NCBI GenBank assembly: GCA_018647945.1
Contig: JABGSE010000042.1
Location: 1-34,609, forward strand
Length of the DNA stretch: 34,609 nt
Reading direction: 5' to 3'
From: Flavobacteriales bacterium
Lineage (GTDB): Bacteria; Bacteroidota; Bacteroidia; Flavobacteriales; BACL11
Made by a program: the position numbers and the translations under genes. Below are positions 1-7,716 of the stretch, piece after piece (position 1 is the first letter of the stretch; each line of letters opens with the position of its first letter). Under the pieces are notes generated by a model, which was given only the letters and a program-made list of their open reading frames with translations, was not told the DNA's origin and did no database searches.

Positions 1-417
1 AATTGCAGTTGAAGCGGCTAATGCAGCTAAACTGTCAGGAGACACTTCAGGATCGTGTGAGTTAAGTGAGATCATCACTTGTACTTCAGCGTGATAATCC
101 GCAGGGAACATAGGTCTTAATATTCTGTCTACTAATCTCATCACCAAAATTTCTTGGTCAGTTGGTCTTGCTTCTCTTTTTAAGAATCCACCAGGGAATC
201 TGCCATCAGCAGCAAATTTTTCTCTATAATCAACAGTTAATGGTAAAAAATCTACTCCATCTCTAGCTTCTTTACTAGAAACAACAGTAGCTAACATATG
301 GGTTTTCCCCATTCTGATTTCTACCGAACCGTTTGCTTGTTTTGCTAATTTACCTGTTGTAATCGTGATTTCTCTACCATCATTTAAGGTGATTTTTTTT
401 GTAATTTCTTTAATCAT
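1..417 (-). CDS. pnp: Polynucleotide phosphorylase, N-terminal part (cut by window edge)
   Basis: This is the first 139 codons of PNPase, the phosphorolytic 3'-5' exoribonuclease of RNA turnover. The gene reads leftwards from an ATG at 417 and runs off the window in frame. The visible protein starts [19 protein letters not shown] and contains the first RNase PH-like domain signatures: [17 protein letters not shown], then [11 protein letters not shown], the segment [20 protein letters not shown], and [12 protein letters not shown]. The second RNase PH domain and the KH and S1 domains are off the left edge. rpsO lies directly upstream on the same strand, the classic rpsO-pnp order, with a terminator-like hairpin between them. 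No separate promoter box is visible before pnp, so it probably depends on read-through from rpsO. Confidence 0.96.
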   Translation of the reverse strand, partial: MIKEITKKITLNDGREITITTGKLAKQANGSVEIRMGKTHMLATVVSSKEARDGVDFLPLTVDYREKFAADGRFPGGFLKREARPTDQEILVMRLVDRILRPMFPADYHAEVQVMISLNSHDPEVSPDSLAALAASTAI

Positions 418-456
418 TTTTTTTATTGTTTTCTTTTCCTCTTTTGTTATTAAAAT

Positions 457-485
457 AAAAAAGGCAATTATATATTGCCTTTTTT
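457..485 (-). terminator. Hairpin between rpsO and pnp
   Basis: A perfect 12-bp inverted repeat (457-468 with 474-485) encloses a 5-base loop. Its A tract at 457-462 becomes a U tract on the minus-strand transcript, so it looks like an intrinsic terminator just after rpsO. pnp has no obvious promoter of its own, so the hairpin may act as a partial terminator or as an RNA-processing site that sets the rpsO to pnp ratio. Confidence 0.8.
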
Positions 486-505
486 GTAAATATTATTTCT
501 TGTAG

Positions 506-775
506 TTACCTACGTAGTTTTAAGTTTTTAACTAACTCTCTGTAAGCAACAACATCTTTTCCTTTTAAGTAATCTAGTAGTTTTCTTCTTCTACCAACCA
601 TTAATTGTAAAGATCTTTGTGTTCCAAAATCTTTTCTGTTCTGTTTTAAGTGTTCTGTTAAGTGATTAATTCTTTCTGTAAATAAAGCTACTTGACTATG
701 AACTGAACCAGTATCTGTTTTACCTGATCCATACTTTTCAAATAATTCTTCTTTTTGTTGTGTGTCTAAACTCAT
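506..775 (-). CDS. rpsO: 30S ribosomal protein S15
   Basis: S15 binds 16S rRNA early in small-subunit assembly. The protein starting MSLDTQQKEELFEKYG is 89 residues, the normal length, and shows the family signatures GSGKTDTGSVHSQVALFTERI, HLKQNRKDFGTQRSL and the basic LVGRRRKLLDYLK-type segment (here LMVGRRRKLLDYL). The frame stays open upstream to a second ATG at 820, giving 15 extra residues. I reject that start: the extension has no counterpart in S15, and it overlaps a -7 promoter box at 810-817, so an mRNA from that promoter would not contain it. The gene has its own promoter and a terminator hairpin after it. Confidence 0.97.
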   Translation of the reverse strand: MSLDTQQKEELFEKYGSGKTDTGSVHSQVALFTERINHLTEHLKQNRKDFGTQRSLQLMVGRRRKLLDYLKGKDVVAYRELVKNLKLRR

Positions 776-809
776 ATTTAATTTTTTATCCTTGATATTT
801 TTCGGTTTG

Positions 810-817
810 CAAATGTA
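810..817 (-). promoter_or_regulatory. -7 promoter box for rpsO (TAnnTTTG type)
   Basis: Read on the minus strand the bases are TACATTTG, an exact match to the Bacteroidota -7 consensus TAnnTTTG. The box ends 34 bases before the S15 ATG at 775. No clear TTTG -33 box is visible. Its position argues for the 89-residue form of S15. Confidence 0.6.
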
Positions 818-858
818 CAAATAGTTTTTTTAAGATAATAACATAATTATAAATTAAA

Positions 859-1704
859 TTATGATGCGTACATTCTGATAATTTGAGAAAGTTTTTCTTT
901 TAGATTTTTTCTTTCAACAATCATATCTAAAAATCCATGTTCTTTAACGAATTCTGCAGTTTGGAATCCTTCTGGTAAATTTTTTCCTATTGTTTCTTTC
1001 ACAACTCTTGGTCCTGCAAATCCGATAAGTGCATTCGGTTCTCCAATATTTAAATCTCCAAGCATTGCAAATGAAGCGGTTAGTCCTCCAGTAGTTGGGT
1101 CTGTTAAAAGTGAAATGTAAGGAACTCTAGCTTCAGAAAGTTGAGCTAATTTGGAAGATGTTTTAGCAAGTTGCATTAATGAAAAAGAGGCTTCCATCAT
1201 TCTTGCTCCACCAGATTTTGAGATAATAAGTAGAGGAATTTTATTGTCTTTTGCGTAATCTATTGATCTTGCAATTTTCTCTCCAACTACCGATCCCATT
1301 GATCCTCCAATAAAATTAAAATTAAAACATGCTATTATAACATCTTGCTTTTTTATTTTACCATAAGCAGTTGTTACAGCATCTTTTAATCCTGTTTTTT
1401 TCTGAATTTCTACTAATCTATCAGTGTATTTTTTCCTGTCTTCAAATTCCAATGGATCCTTAGAAGTCATATTCGGATTTATCTCAGTAAATTTATTGTT
1501 ATCAAATAATATCTCAAAATATTCTTTTGAGTTTATTCTGTGATGGTGATTACAGTTTATACAGACATAAAGTTGCTGATGATGTTCCTCACTAGTAATA
1601 ATTGTTTTACATTTCGGACATTTGTACCATAAGCCTTCAGGAGTTTCCTTTTTCTGAGTTGTTTCAGTTGTTACTCCTTTTTTAATTCTTTTAAACCATC
1701 CCAT
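859..1704 (-). CDS. accD: Acetyl-CoA carboxylase carboxyltransferase subunit beta
   Basis: AccD forms the carboxyltransferase with AccA and makes malonyl-CoA for fatty acid synthesis. The 281-residue protein has the N-terminal zinc ribbon expected of AccD, with Cys29, Cys32, Cys48 and Cys51 (CPKC and CINC), followed by the crotonase-fold carboxyltransferase domain with [29 protein letters not shown] and [11 protein letters not shown]. It begins [10 protein letters not shown], typical of the family. It starts 3 bases after the fbaA stop codon, so the two are co-transcribed from the promoter before fbaA. accA is not in the window. Confidence 0.96.
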   Translation of the reverse strand: MGWFKRIKKGVTTETTQKKETPEGLWYKCPKCKTIITSEEHHQQLYVCINCNHHHRINSKEYFEILFDNNKFTEINPNMTSKDPLEFEDRKKYTDRLVEIQKKTGLKDAVTTAYGKIKKQDVIIACFNFNFIGGSMGSVVGEKIARSIDYAKDNKIPLLIISKSGGARMMEASFSLMQLAKTSSKLAQLSEARVPYISLLTDPTTGGLTASFAMLGDLNIGEPNALIGFAGPRVVKETIGKNLPEGFQTAEFVKEHGFLDMIVERKNLKEKLSQIIRMYAS

Positions 1705-1707
1705 ATC

Positions 1708-2775
1708 TTAAATGTTTCTGTTTATATTATTTAAATCTTCAAAAGATTTTGTAAGTCGTTCAATAAAAGTTAATTCACCTTCTCTCATCCATTTTCTTGG
1801 GTCGTAATATTTTTTATTCGGAACATCATCTCCATCTGGATTCCCAATTTGAGTCTGCACATAATCATTGTATTTTGCAAAGTAATCTCTGATTCCAGTT
1901 GTAAATCCCCATTGTAAATCAGTGTCAATATTCATTTTAATTACTCCATATCCAATTGCTTCTCTAATTTCTTCATGAGAAGATCCTGATCCTCCATGGA
2001 AAACAAAATCAATTGGCTGTTTTTCAGTATTGTATTTTTCTTCAATATATTCTTGAGAATTTTTTAAAATTACAGGAGTAAGTTGAACATTTCCTGGCTT
2101 GTAAACTCCATGTACATTTCCGAAAGCAGCAGCTATTGTAAACTGATTACTCACTTTCATTAATTCTTCATAAGCAAAAGCAACTTCTTCAGGTTGAGTA
2201 TAGAGTTTACTGCTGTCAACATCAGTATTATCTACACCATCTTCTTCACCACCAGTTATTCCCAATTCAATTTCTAAAGTCATTCCAATTTTACTCATTC
2301 TTTCAAGGTATCCTTTACAAATTTCAATGTTCTCTTCTATAGGTTCTTCTGATAAGTCTATCATGTGAGAACTGTACAAAGGCTTTCCATGAATTTCATA
2401 GAATTCCTCTCCAGCTTCTAAAAGACCGTCAATCCAAGGTAAAAGTTTTTTAGCACAATGGTCCGTATGTAAAATTACAGTTACTCCATAAAGTTCTGCC
2501 ATGGTGTGCACATGCATTGCTCCTGAAATTCCTCCTGCAATTGAAGATTGATGATCTTCATTTGAAAGTCCTTTTCCTGAGAAAAACTGACATCCTCCAT
2601 TTGAGAATTGTATAATTACAGGAGAGTTTAAATTTGCTGCCGTTTCTAAAACTGCATTTACCGTTGGTGTGCTTGTAACATTTACTGCTGGAAGAGCGTA
2701 TTTATTTTTCTTTGCATCTACAAAAACTTCCTGAATTTGATTCCCATAAATTACTCCTTTTTCGAATTTTGACAT
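1708..2775 (-). CDS. fbaA: Class II fructose-bisphosphate aldolase
   Basis: This zinc-dependent aldolase interconverts fructose-1,6-bisphosphate with DHAP and glyceraldehyde-3-phosphate. At 355 residues it matches the long FbaA (class IIA) type. Visible signatures include VILHTDHCAKKLLPW, with catalytic Asp105 and zinc ligand His106, GNVHGVY (zinc His), FHGGSGSS (zinc His and substrate phosphate loop) and NIDTDLQW. It is the first gene of a two-gene unit with accD, 3 bases downstream, pairing glycolysis with fatty acid precursor supply. A -7 box lies 29-36 bases before its ATG. Confidence 0.97.
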   Translation of the reverse strand: MSKFEKGVIYGNQIQEVFVDAKKNKYALPAVNVTSTPTVNAVLETAANLNSPVIIQFSNGGCQFFSGKGLSNEDHQSSIAGGISGAMHVHTMAELYGVTVILHTDHCAKKLLPWIDGLLEAGEEFYEIHGKPLYSSHMIDLSEEPIEENIEICKGYLERMSKIGMTLEIELGITGGEEDGVDNTDVDSSKLYTQPEEVAFAYEELMKVSNQFTIAAAFGNVHGVYKPGNVQLTPVILKNSQEYIEEKYNTEKQPIDFVFHGGSGSSHEEIREAIGYGVIKMNIDTDLQWGFTTGIRDYFAKYNDYVQTQIGNPDGDDVPNKKYYDPRKWMREGELTFIERLTKSFEDLNNINRNI

Positions 2776-2803
2776 TATTTTAATTTTTATTAAATTTGAA
2801 AAA

Positions 2804-2811
2804 CAAAATTA
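2804..2811 (-). promoter_or_regulatory. -7 promoter box for fbaA-accD
   Basis: Minus-strand bases TAATTTTG match TAnnTTTG exactly and end 28 bases before the fbaA ATG. It sits back to back with the divergent box at 2836-2843. No clear -33 element is seen on this side. Confidence 0.55.
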
Positions 2812-2835
2812 TAAACATTGTTAGTATTTTAGCGA

Positions 2836-2843
2836 TAAATTTG
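2836..2843 (+). promoter_or_regulatory. -7 promoter box for the RNA methyltransferase gene
   Basis: The bases TAAATTTG match TAnnTTTG exactly. A TTG at 2818-2820 lies 15 bases upstream of the box and could be part of a -33 element, though the spacing is slightly short. The GTG start codon is 32 bases downstream of the box. Confidence 0.5.
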
Positions 2844-2875
2844 AATTAATTTTAAAACTCTTAAAAGTTATAAAA

Positions 2876-3610
2876 GTGATAAGTAAAAATCAGATAAAAT
2901 TTGTAAAATCGTTACAACAAAAAAAGAATAGAATTACCCATGAATCTTTTGTTGTCGAATCAACTAAAAATGTAATAGAAATATTAAATTCAAATTATGA
3001 AATTTCTCAATTATTTGCTTTAAAGAGTTGGATTGAAAACAATAAAATAGACAATTCTTATTCGGTAAATGAAGTAACAGAAAAAGAATTACAAAGAATC
3101 AGTAGTTTGAAAAATGCTTCTGAAGTGATTGCTGTTGTAAAAATACCGATTCGAAAAGAAATGAATTGTAATTTTTCTGGATTAAATATTTTTCTGGAGG
3201 AAATAAAGGATCCTGGAAATTTAGGTACAATTATCAGAATTTGTGATTGGTTTGGAGTGAAAAATATTTATTGTTCAGAAAATGCAGTGGATGTCTATAA
3301 TCCAAAAGTGGTTCAATCTACAATGGGGTCTATTTCAAGAGTTAATCTTTATTATACTAATCTTTTTGAATTGATTGATAAGGTTCCAAAAGCAGTAAAT
3401 ATTTATGGTGCTTTTATGGATGGAGAAAATTTGAATGATGTAAAGATAATAGGGGATAGTATAATTGTATTTGGAAATGAGTCGAATGGCATTTCAAAAG
3501 ATTTGGAAAGTAAGCTGACCAACAGGATTACAATAAATAAGAAAGGAATGGCAGAATCATTGAATGTAGCTGTTTCCGCTGCAATTATTATCAATAAATT
3601 TTGTAATTAG
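2876..3610 (+). CDS. TrmH/SpoU-family RNA 2'-O-methyltransferase
   Basis: This 244-residue SPOUT-class enzyme should methylate a ribose 2'-OH in rRNA or tRNA with SAM. The N-terminal part (about 1-90, beginning MISKNQIKFVKSLQQKKNR) is the SpoU substrate-binding domain. The C-terminal part carries the three SpoU motifs: IKDPGNLGTIIRICDWFG (motif 1), VFGNESNGIS (motif 2) and AESLNVAVSAAIIINKF (motif 3), which form the SAM-binding knot. The exact target cannot be read from sequence. The start is GTG, since the next in-frame ATG would lose most of the substrate-binding domain. It is divergent from fbaA and convergent, 6 bases apart, with the small zinc-ribbon gene. Confidence 0.9.
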   Translation: MISKNQIKFVKSLQQKKNRITHESFVVESTKNVIEILNSNYEISQLFALKSWIENNKIDNSYSVNEVTEKELQRISSLKNASEVIAVVKIPIRKEMNCNFSGLNIFLEEIKDPGNLGTIIRICDWFGVKNIYCSENAVDVYNPKVVQSTMGSISRVNLYYTNLFELIDKVPKAVNIYGAFMDGENLNDVKIIGDSIIVFGNESNGISKDLESKLTNRITINKKGMAESLNVAVSAAIIINKFCN

Positions 3611-3626
3611 AATTTATTATCTAATT
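3605..3626. terminator. Weak AT-rich hairpin between convergent genes
   Basis: A 7-bp inverted repeat (3605-3611 with 3620-3626) encloses an 8-base loop and spans the stop codons of both convergent genes. T bases at 3625-3628 follow on the plus strand. The stem is nearly all A-T, so it is at best a weak terminator. Confidence 0.3.
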
Positions 3627-3889
3627 TTAAAAGGTCGTTCCCATCTTAATCCTTCCCAAGCACAATGGACACATCTATATCTTTTAAATTCAAATACTTG
3701 AAAAGATAAATAGTTTATGATGTAATCATATTTTTTTCTCTTTACTCTCTCTAAAGAGTTTCTGCAATTGGGGCAACAATTAGAGCAATTCTCGCAAGTT
3801 TTTTTACTCCAAACCCCAAATCGACGGAGTAAAATAATTAGTAGAAGATATATGATTAATCCTACTGAAATATATAGGAAAATATCCAT
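3617..3889 (-). CDS. Small membrane-anchored zinc-ribbon protein
   Basis: This is a 90-residue protein of unknown function. Residues 4-21 form one hydrophobic membrane segment, followed by a basic stretch and a cysteine-rich cytoplasmic-looking region. Cys39 and Cys42 (CPNC) plus Cys73 and Cys76 (CVHC) make a plausible zinc ribbon, and three more cysteines (32, 35, 38) sit just before it. The end, RYRCVHCAWEGLRWER, looks like the second knuckle of a zinc ribbon. It has its own -7 box and stands alone, convergent with the RNA methyltransferase and downstream of porT on the same strand. No catalytic motif is visible. It could be a regulator or a small scaffold at the membrane. Confidence 0.75.
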   Translation of the reverse strand: MDIFLYISVGLIIYLLLIILLRRFGVWSKKTCENCSNCCPNCRNSLERVKRKKYDYIINYLSFQVFEFKRYRCVHCAWEGLRWERPFKIR

Positions 3890-3920
3890 AAATTTTGTGT
3901 TTTTTGTTTGGTTTTGCTGA

Positions 3921-3928
3921 CAAAACTA
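3921..3928 (-). promoter_or_regulatory. -7 promoter box for the zinc-ribbon gene
   Basis: Minus-strand bases TAGTTTTG match TAnnTTTG exactly, ending 31 bases before the ATG at 3889. This suggests the small gene is transcribed apart from porT. Confidence 0.5.
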
Positions 3929-4005
3929 CAGAAAATAATTTAATTACTATTCACTTTAGAGTATATTCTCCCCATTATCTAGTTAATAGATATTCAGTAG
4001 TGTAT

Positions 4006-4713
4006 CTATTCAAAAGTGAAAGACAACATCCATCCGTTTGTTCGTAAATTTTTAATTGAAGTTGTGTAAACAGAATTGTCTTTGGAGAGTAAATTCAATA
4101 TTCCTCCAGATATTTTTAGTTGAGGAGAAAATTTGAAATATTCGAGATAGAAGTCCATACCAAAACCTATTTCACCTAGTATGTCGTTCTTTTTCAGTTT
4201 AATAATAACATCCCCCTCATCATCAATATCTTCTTGTGATGCTATATCCATACTGTATTTCACTCCAAAAATAACAAAACTCCGGAAGTTATTGTAACGA
4301 GCTGATTTGTACTTTATAATAAGAGGAAAGTCCAACAATGTTGATTCAATTACTTTTTTTTCTGTTCGTATCACAGCATTACTATCGGCAAAAGAGTATA
4401 TTAAATGTCTTTCACCAAATACCAATGAAGGAATAAATCTAAAATCGGTATATTTCCCAATTCGGAAATTTGACACAATTCCCAAATTAAATCCTTTTTG
4501 GTTTTGAGATTTTAATACAAATAAACTATCTTTAAACATAATATCCGGATTGTATTTAATTCTGAAATCTAAGGAGTTTATTCCTAGTGCAAAACCGAAA
4601 TGCATCTTTTTATTATCGTATCTGGCTAAATTTTGAGGACTAGAAAATCGTTGTGCATTCACGTTTTGCGATATTCCAAAAAGAAGAATTATATAAAGGG
4701 TTATTTTTTTCAT
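4006..4713 (-). CDS. porT: T9SS protein PorT (outer-membrane beta-barrel)
   Basis: PorT is an outer-membrane protein needed for type IX secretion in Bacteroidota. The 235-residue protein has a signal peptide (about 1-20, MKKITLYIILLFGISQNVNA, then Gln) and then alternating beta-strand pattern to the C-terminus, which ends in the aromatic-rich WMLSFTFE typical of barrels. The opening RFSSPQNLARYDNKKMHFGFALGIN, taken in parts as NLARYDNKK and HFGFALG, resembles PorT proteins of Flavobacteria. Placement just downstream of ubiE (25 bases) is the arrangement I know from that group. It is last in the aspC-hldE1-permease-ubiE-porT operon, with no strong terminator after it. Identity rests on sequence resemblance plus synteny. 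Confidence 0.87.
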   Translation of the reverse strand: MKKITLYIILLFGISQNVNAQRFSSPQNLARYDNKKMHFGFALGINSLDFRIKYNPDIMFKDSLFVLKSQNQKGFNLGIVSNFRIGKYTDFRFIPSLVFGERHLIYSFADSNAVIRTEKKVIESTLLDFPLIIKYKSARYNNFRSFVIFGVKYSMDIASQEDIDDEGDVIIKLKKNDILGEIGFGMDFYLEYFKFSPQLKISGGILNLLSKDNSVYTTSIKNLRTNGWMLSFTFE

Positions 4714-4738
4714 TTCTGTCTCAAAAACGAATCTATAT

Positions 4739-5458
4739 TTATTTTATTGCAATATATAAATCAACAATTCCAAAAGTTAATGGTATATGTTTACAATTAG
4801 TAAATCCTGCAATTTTCAAATGATTGATAAAATTTTCTCCATTAGGAAAAGCATCAACAGAATTTGTCAAGTAAGTGTAAGCGCTTTTGTCTTTTGAAAT
4901 CAATTTACCAAAAAATGGTAATACATGATGAAAATAAATATCGTAGAATTGTTTTAGTGGAAATTTTTTTGGTTTTGAAGGTTCTAAAATTGCAACTATT
5001 CCACCACTTTTTAAGGTTCTGTACATTTCCGATAAACCTTTATCGAAATTTTCAAAATTTCTCACCCCAAACCCAGCGGTCATTGCATCAAAATTATTAT
5101 CAGGAAATGGTAAATTTTCCGAATCCGCTATTTGTAACTTAATTCTATTTTCTAAACCTTTCTTTTTTATTTTCTCAATTCCTACATTTATCATTCCTTC
5201 TGAAATATCTATTCCAATGATGTTTGCATCTTTAATTTTTGAAGAGGAAATTGCGAAATCTGCTGTTCCAGTAGCAATATCCAGAATCTTTTTAGGATTA
5301 TTTGTTAAACAATTAATGGCTTTTCTTCTCCAATAGTAGTCCATTCCAAAGGATAAACTATGATTGAGAAAATCGTAACTTTTAGCAATGTTATCGAACA
5401 TTTTACCTACCTGTTCTTTTTTACTTTCTCCTGAATTATATGGTGTTATTTTACTCAA
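4739..5458 (-). CDS. ubiE: Demethylmenaquinone methyltransferase (UbiE/MenG)
   Basis: This SAM-dependent C-methyltransferase makes the last step of menaquinone synthesis, and Bacteroidota respire with menaquinone. The 239-residue protein shows VGKMFDNIAKSYDFLNHSLS, YYWRRKA, the SAM motif LDIATGTADFAI, then IGIDISEGMI and AMTAGFGVRNFENF. The start is a TTG at 5458. The first ATG (5401) would remove residues 1-19, including YNSGESKKEQV, which family members normally have, so TTG is preferred. The TTG overlaps the TGA of the upstream permease by 4 bases (TTGA), implying translational coupling. Confidence 0.93.
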   Translation of the reverse strand: MSKITPYNSGESKKEQVGKMFDNIAKSYDFLNHSLSFGMDYYWRRKAINCLTNNPKKILDIATGTADFAISSSKIKDANIIGIDISEGMINVGIEKIKKKGLENRIKLQIADSENLPFPDNNFDAMTAGFGVRNFENFDKGLSEMYRTLKSGGIVAILEPSKPKKFPLKQFYDIYFHHVLPFFGKLISKDKSAYTYLTNSVDAFPNGENFINHLKIAGFTNCKHIPLTFGIVDLYIAIK

Positions 5459-7713
5459 TTTTCTGTATTTACAATTTCTTTTTCATTTTGACTATTTACA
5501 AAAAGGACATTTCCTAAATTATGATATCCTTCAAATAAGGATTCTTTTTGTTTTTTTAGAATCTCTCCTCTGAACCCTACAATTGTTAGGTCAGAATCTG
5601 AAGAATGTTCATCAATTATTTCTTTTACTTTTTCATCTTCTTTCTGCTCAATCATAATAATATTATGTGCGGAAATAGGGAGTCTTCCTTCACTTACTAG
5701 TTTTAATAATTTACTACTACTATTTTCTGATTCCCCTGCTTTTATAATACTATAAATTTTTATTTCTGCTTTACTCCATTCTGGATGACCTAATAAAATA
5801 TAACCTATCAAAATCATTAGATTTGAGTTTTCATAATCTTGAGAAGAAATCCAAATATGAATGGAATTCTTTTTCCCAAAACTACTTAATGATTTTCGTA
5901 AAATACAGACATCAAAATCTGTTGCTTTTAAAAGTTGATAATTCTCTGTAACTTTTTTAAGTTCTTCTGATTTATCAAAATCAAATTCAAACATAATTAG
6001 ATTATTTCCTTTCCCTGAAATACCAGAAAGTTGAATTACTTGTGCAAGTGCAGAGGTATAAGAAGGACTAATAATGGTGTCGATATAAACCCTGCTTTTT
6101 TCTTTTTTAGAAATTTGCAATAATTTATTTTGAACCTCTTTTGACTCCTGAAAAGTACTTTTGGAAAGGTATCCATTAATATAGTGCATAAACGTTCCGA
6201 ATCCATATTTATGAGACATCCATCTTACCAAATCAAATGAATCTTGTGATTTAAAAGAGTCTTCAGTTACACAGATAACAAATGGTCTCCAGTTTTCGCT
6301 TTCTGTTTCTTCATCTTTCTTTTGTAGATATATTTGTAATTGTCTACTCATCTGAAAAATCACTCCTCTAAAAAGTTTTTCTAATCCACTTTTTTCTTTA
6401 TTGTTTAGACTAATGTAATAATAAATTCCGGACATTGTAGCTATTGAAAGTAAGGCGTAAGAAGTATTCATTTTAAACATTAAATAAAAGGAAAGAATAG
6501 CTCCTAAAAGTGAAAAATACCATCTGGATTTAAAGGTAGGGCGATAAGAGGGGTCAGCAGAAAAATGTTCTAAGAAAGAGATTAAACAAATAGCTCCGTA
6601 AGTAACAATAAAAAACATTGAAATAATCTGAGCCACAAAGTTAATATCTCCTATATAAATGAAAAAGAAAGCAATAATTGAAGTAATAATAGCTCCGTTT
6701 ATTGGTTCATTGTCTTTTTTTCTTTCTTTCCGGAACCAATTGTTTATTTTTTGAAGTGGAAACACTTTATCATTCCCAAGAGCTTGTAAAGTTCTGGGAG
6801 CAATAATAACTGACCCCAATGCGGAAGATACAGCCGCACATGCCAAACCAATAGGAATAATTGGTCCCCAAATTGCAATATCACTCATTACCATTTGATT
6901 GTTCGCTAGTTCATCAAGTGGAGCGGAAAGAACTAATTTTAAAGCGACTGCAAAATAAACTAGAATTCCAACAGCAGTAGCCCATAATGTGCCTCTAGGA
7001 ATAGATTTTTTAGGATCTTTTAAATTACCTGATAATCCTAATCCGGCAGCGATACCCGTAAATGCAGGGAAAATAATTGTAAAAACATAGAAGAAGTCAT
7101 CAGGATTATTAATTTTTTTTATAAAACTAATTTCACTTATGTCATATTTAGTCTCTCCAAGAAAAAAGAAAATAAGTGATAAAAATAATATTCCTGCAAC
7201 TATATAAAGTGCTTTCATTCCTACATTCGCTCCTTTTCGTAAAATAATGAAAGTTAGTAATCCCATACTAGACATCCCTATTATTTTCTTATCATGCAAA
7301 TACTCACCAAATATGTTCATGAATGCAGGAAATACTGTGTCCAAATAATCCATAAATGGCATTAAAGATTCTGAAAAGGCAATGATGTAAAATGCAACAC
7401 TAATCGCTTGAGAAAGAAAAAGAGTAATTCCAATTGCCGCACCTATATTTAAACCAAATGAACGAGAAATTATATAATAAGCTCCTCCACCTTCCACTTT
7501 TTGGTTCGTAGCAATTTCAGCTACAGCAAGTGCAGTAGGGATTGTTACCAAATGTCCTAAAATAATAATTGCAAAAGCTCCTAAAAGTCCGGTATGACCA
7601 ACCGCATATCCAAATCTTAAAAATAATATAGCGCCTAAAATTGTAGAAATGGCTGTAATGAAAACTGGGGTTGTTCCGAAATTTGCTTTTTTATTATTAA
7701 GGGTTGAAGGCAT
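5455..7713 (-). CDS. APC-superfamily permease, SLC12 (cation-chloride cotransporter)-like
   Basis: This 752-residue membrane protein has about 12 membrane segments in residues 1 to about 450 and a soluble domain in the last 280 or so. The first segment, GAILFLRFGYAVGHTGLLG, resembles the TM1 of SLC12 cotransporters, and EGGGAYYIISRSFG and GIAAGLGLSGNLKDPKKSIPRGT are APC-fold signatures. The cytoplasmic tail contains PFVICVTEDSFKSQDSFDLVRWMSHKYGFG and TIVGFRGE, similar to the C-terminal domain of bacterial and animal SLC12 members. Substrate (ions or amino acids) cannot be settled from sequence. It starts 3 bases after the hldE1-like gene and overlaps ubiE by 4 bases. Confidence 0.85.
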   Translation of the reverse strand: MPSTLNNKKANFGTTPVFITAISTILGAILFLRFGYAVGHTGLLGAFAIIILGHLVTIPTALAVAEIATNQKVEGGGAYYIISRSFGLNIGAAIGITLFLSQAISVAFYIIAFSESLMPFMDYLDTVFPAFMNIFGEYLHDKKIIGMSSMGLLTFIILRKGANVGMKALYIVAGILFLSLIFFFLGETKYDISEISFIKKINNPDDFFYVFTIIFPAFTGIAAGLGLSGNLKDPKKSIPRGTLWATAVGILVYFAVALKLVLSAPLDELANNQMVMSDIAIWGPIIPIGLACAAVSSALGSVIIAPRTLQALGNDKVFPLQKINNWFRKERKKDNEPINGAIITSIIAFFFIYIGDINFVAQIISMFFIVTYGAICLISFLEHFSADPSYRPTFKSRWYFSLLGAILSFYLMFKMNTSYALLSIATMSGIYYYISLNNKEKSGLEKLFRGVIFQMSRQLQIYLQKKDEETESENWRPFVICVTEDSFKSQDSFDLVRWMSHKYGFGTFMHYINGYLSKSTFQESKEVQNKLLQISKKEKSRVYIDTIISPSYTSALAQVIQLSGISGKGNNLIMFEFDFDKSEELKKVTENYQLLKATDFDVCILRKSLSSFGKKNSIHIWISSQDYENSNLMILIGYILLGHPEWSKAEIKIYSIIKAGESENSSSKLLKLVSEGRLPISAHNIIMIEQKEDEKVKEIIDEHSSDSDLTIVGFRGEILKKQKESLFEGYHNLGNVLFVNSQNEKEIVNTEN

Positions 7714-7716
7714 TTA

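Noticed and set aside
776-820. Longer N-terminus for S15 starting at an upstream ATG
   Set aside because: The 15 added residues do not belong to S15, and the region contains an exact -7 promoter box.
3985-4010. 8-bp inverted repeat over the porT stop codon as a terminator
   Set aside because: The stem is AT-rich and no U tract follows on the minus strand.
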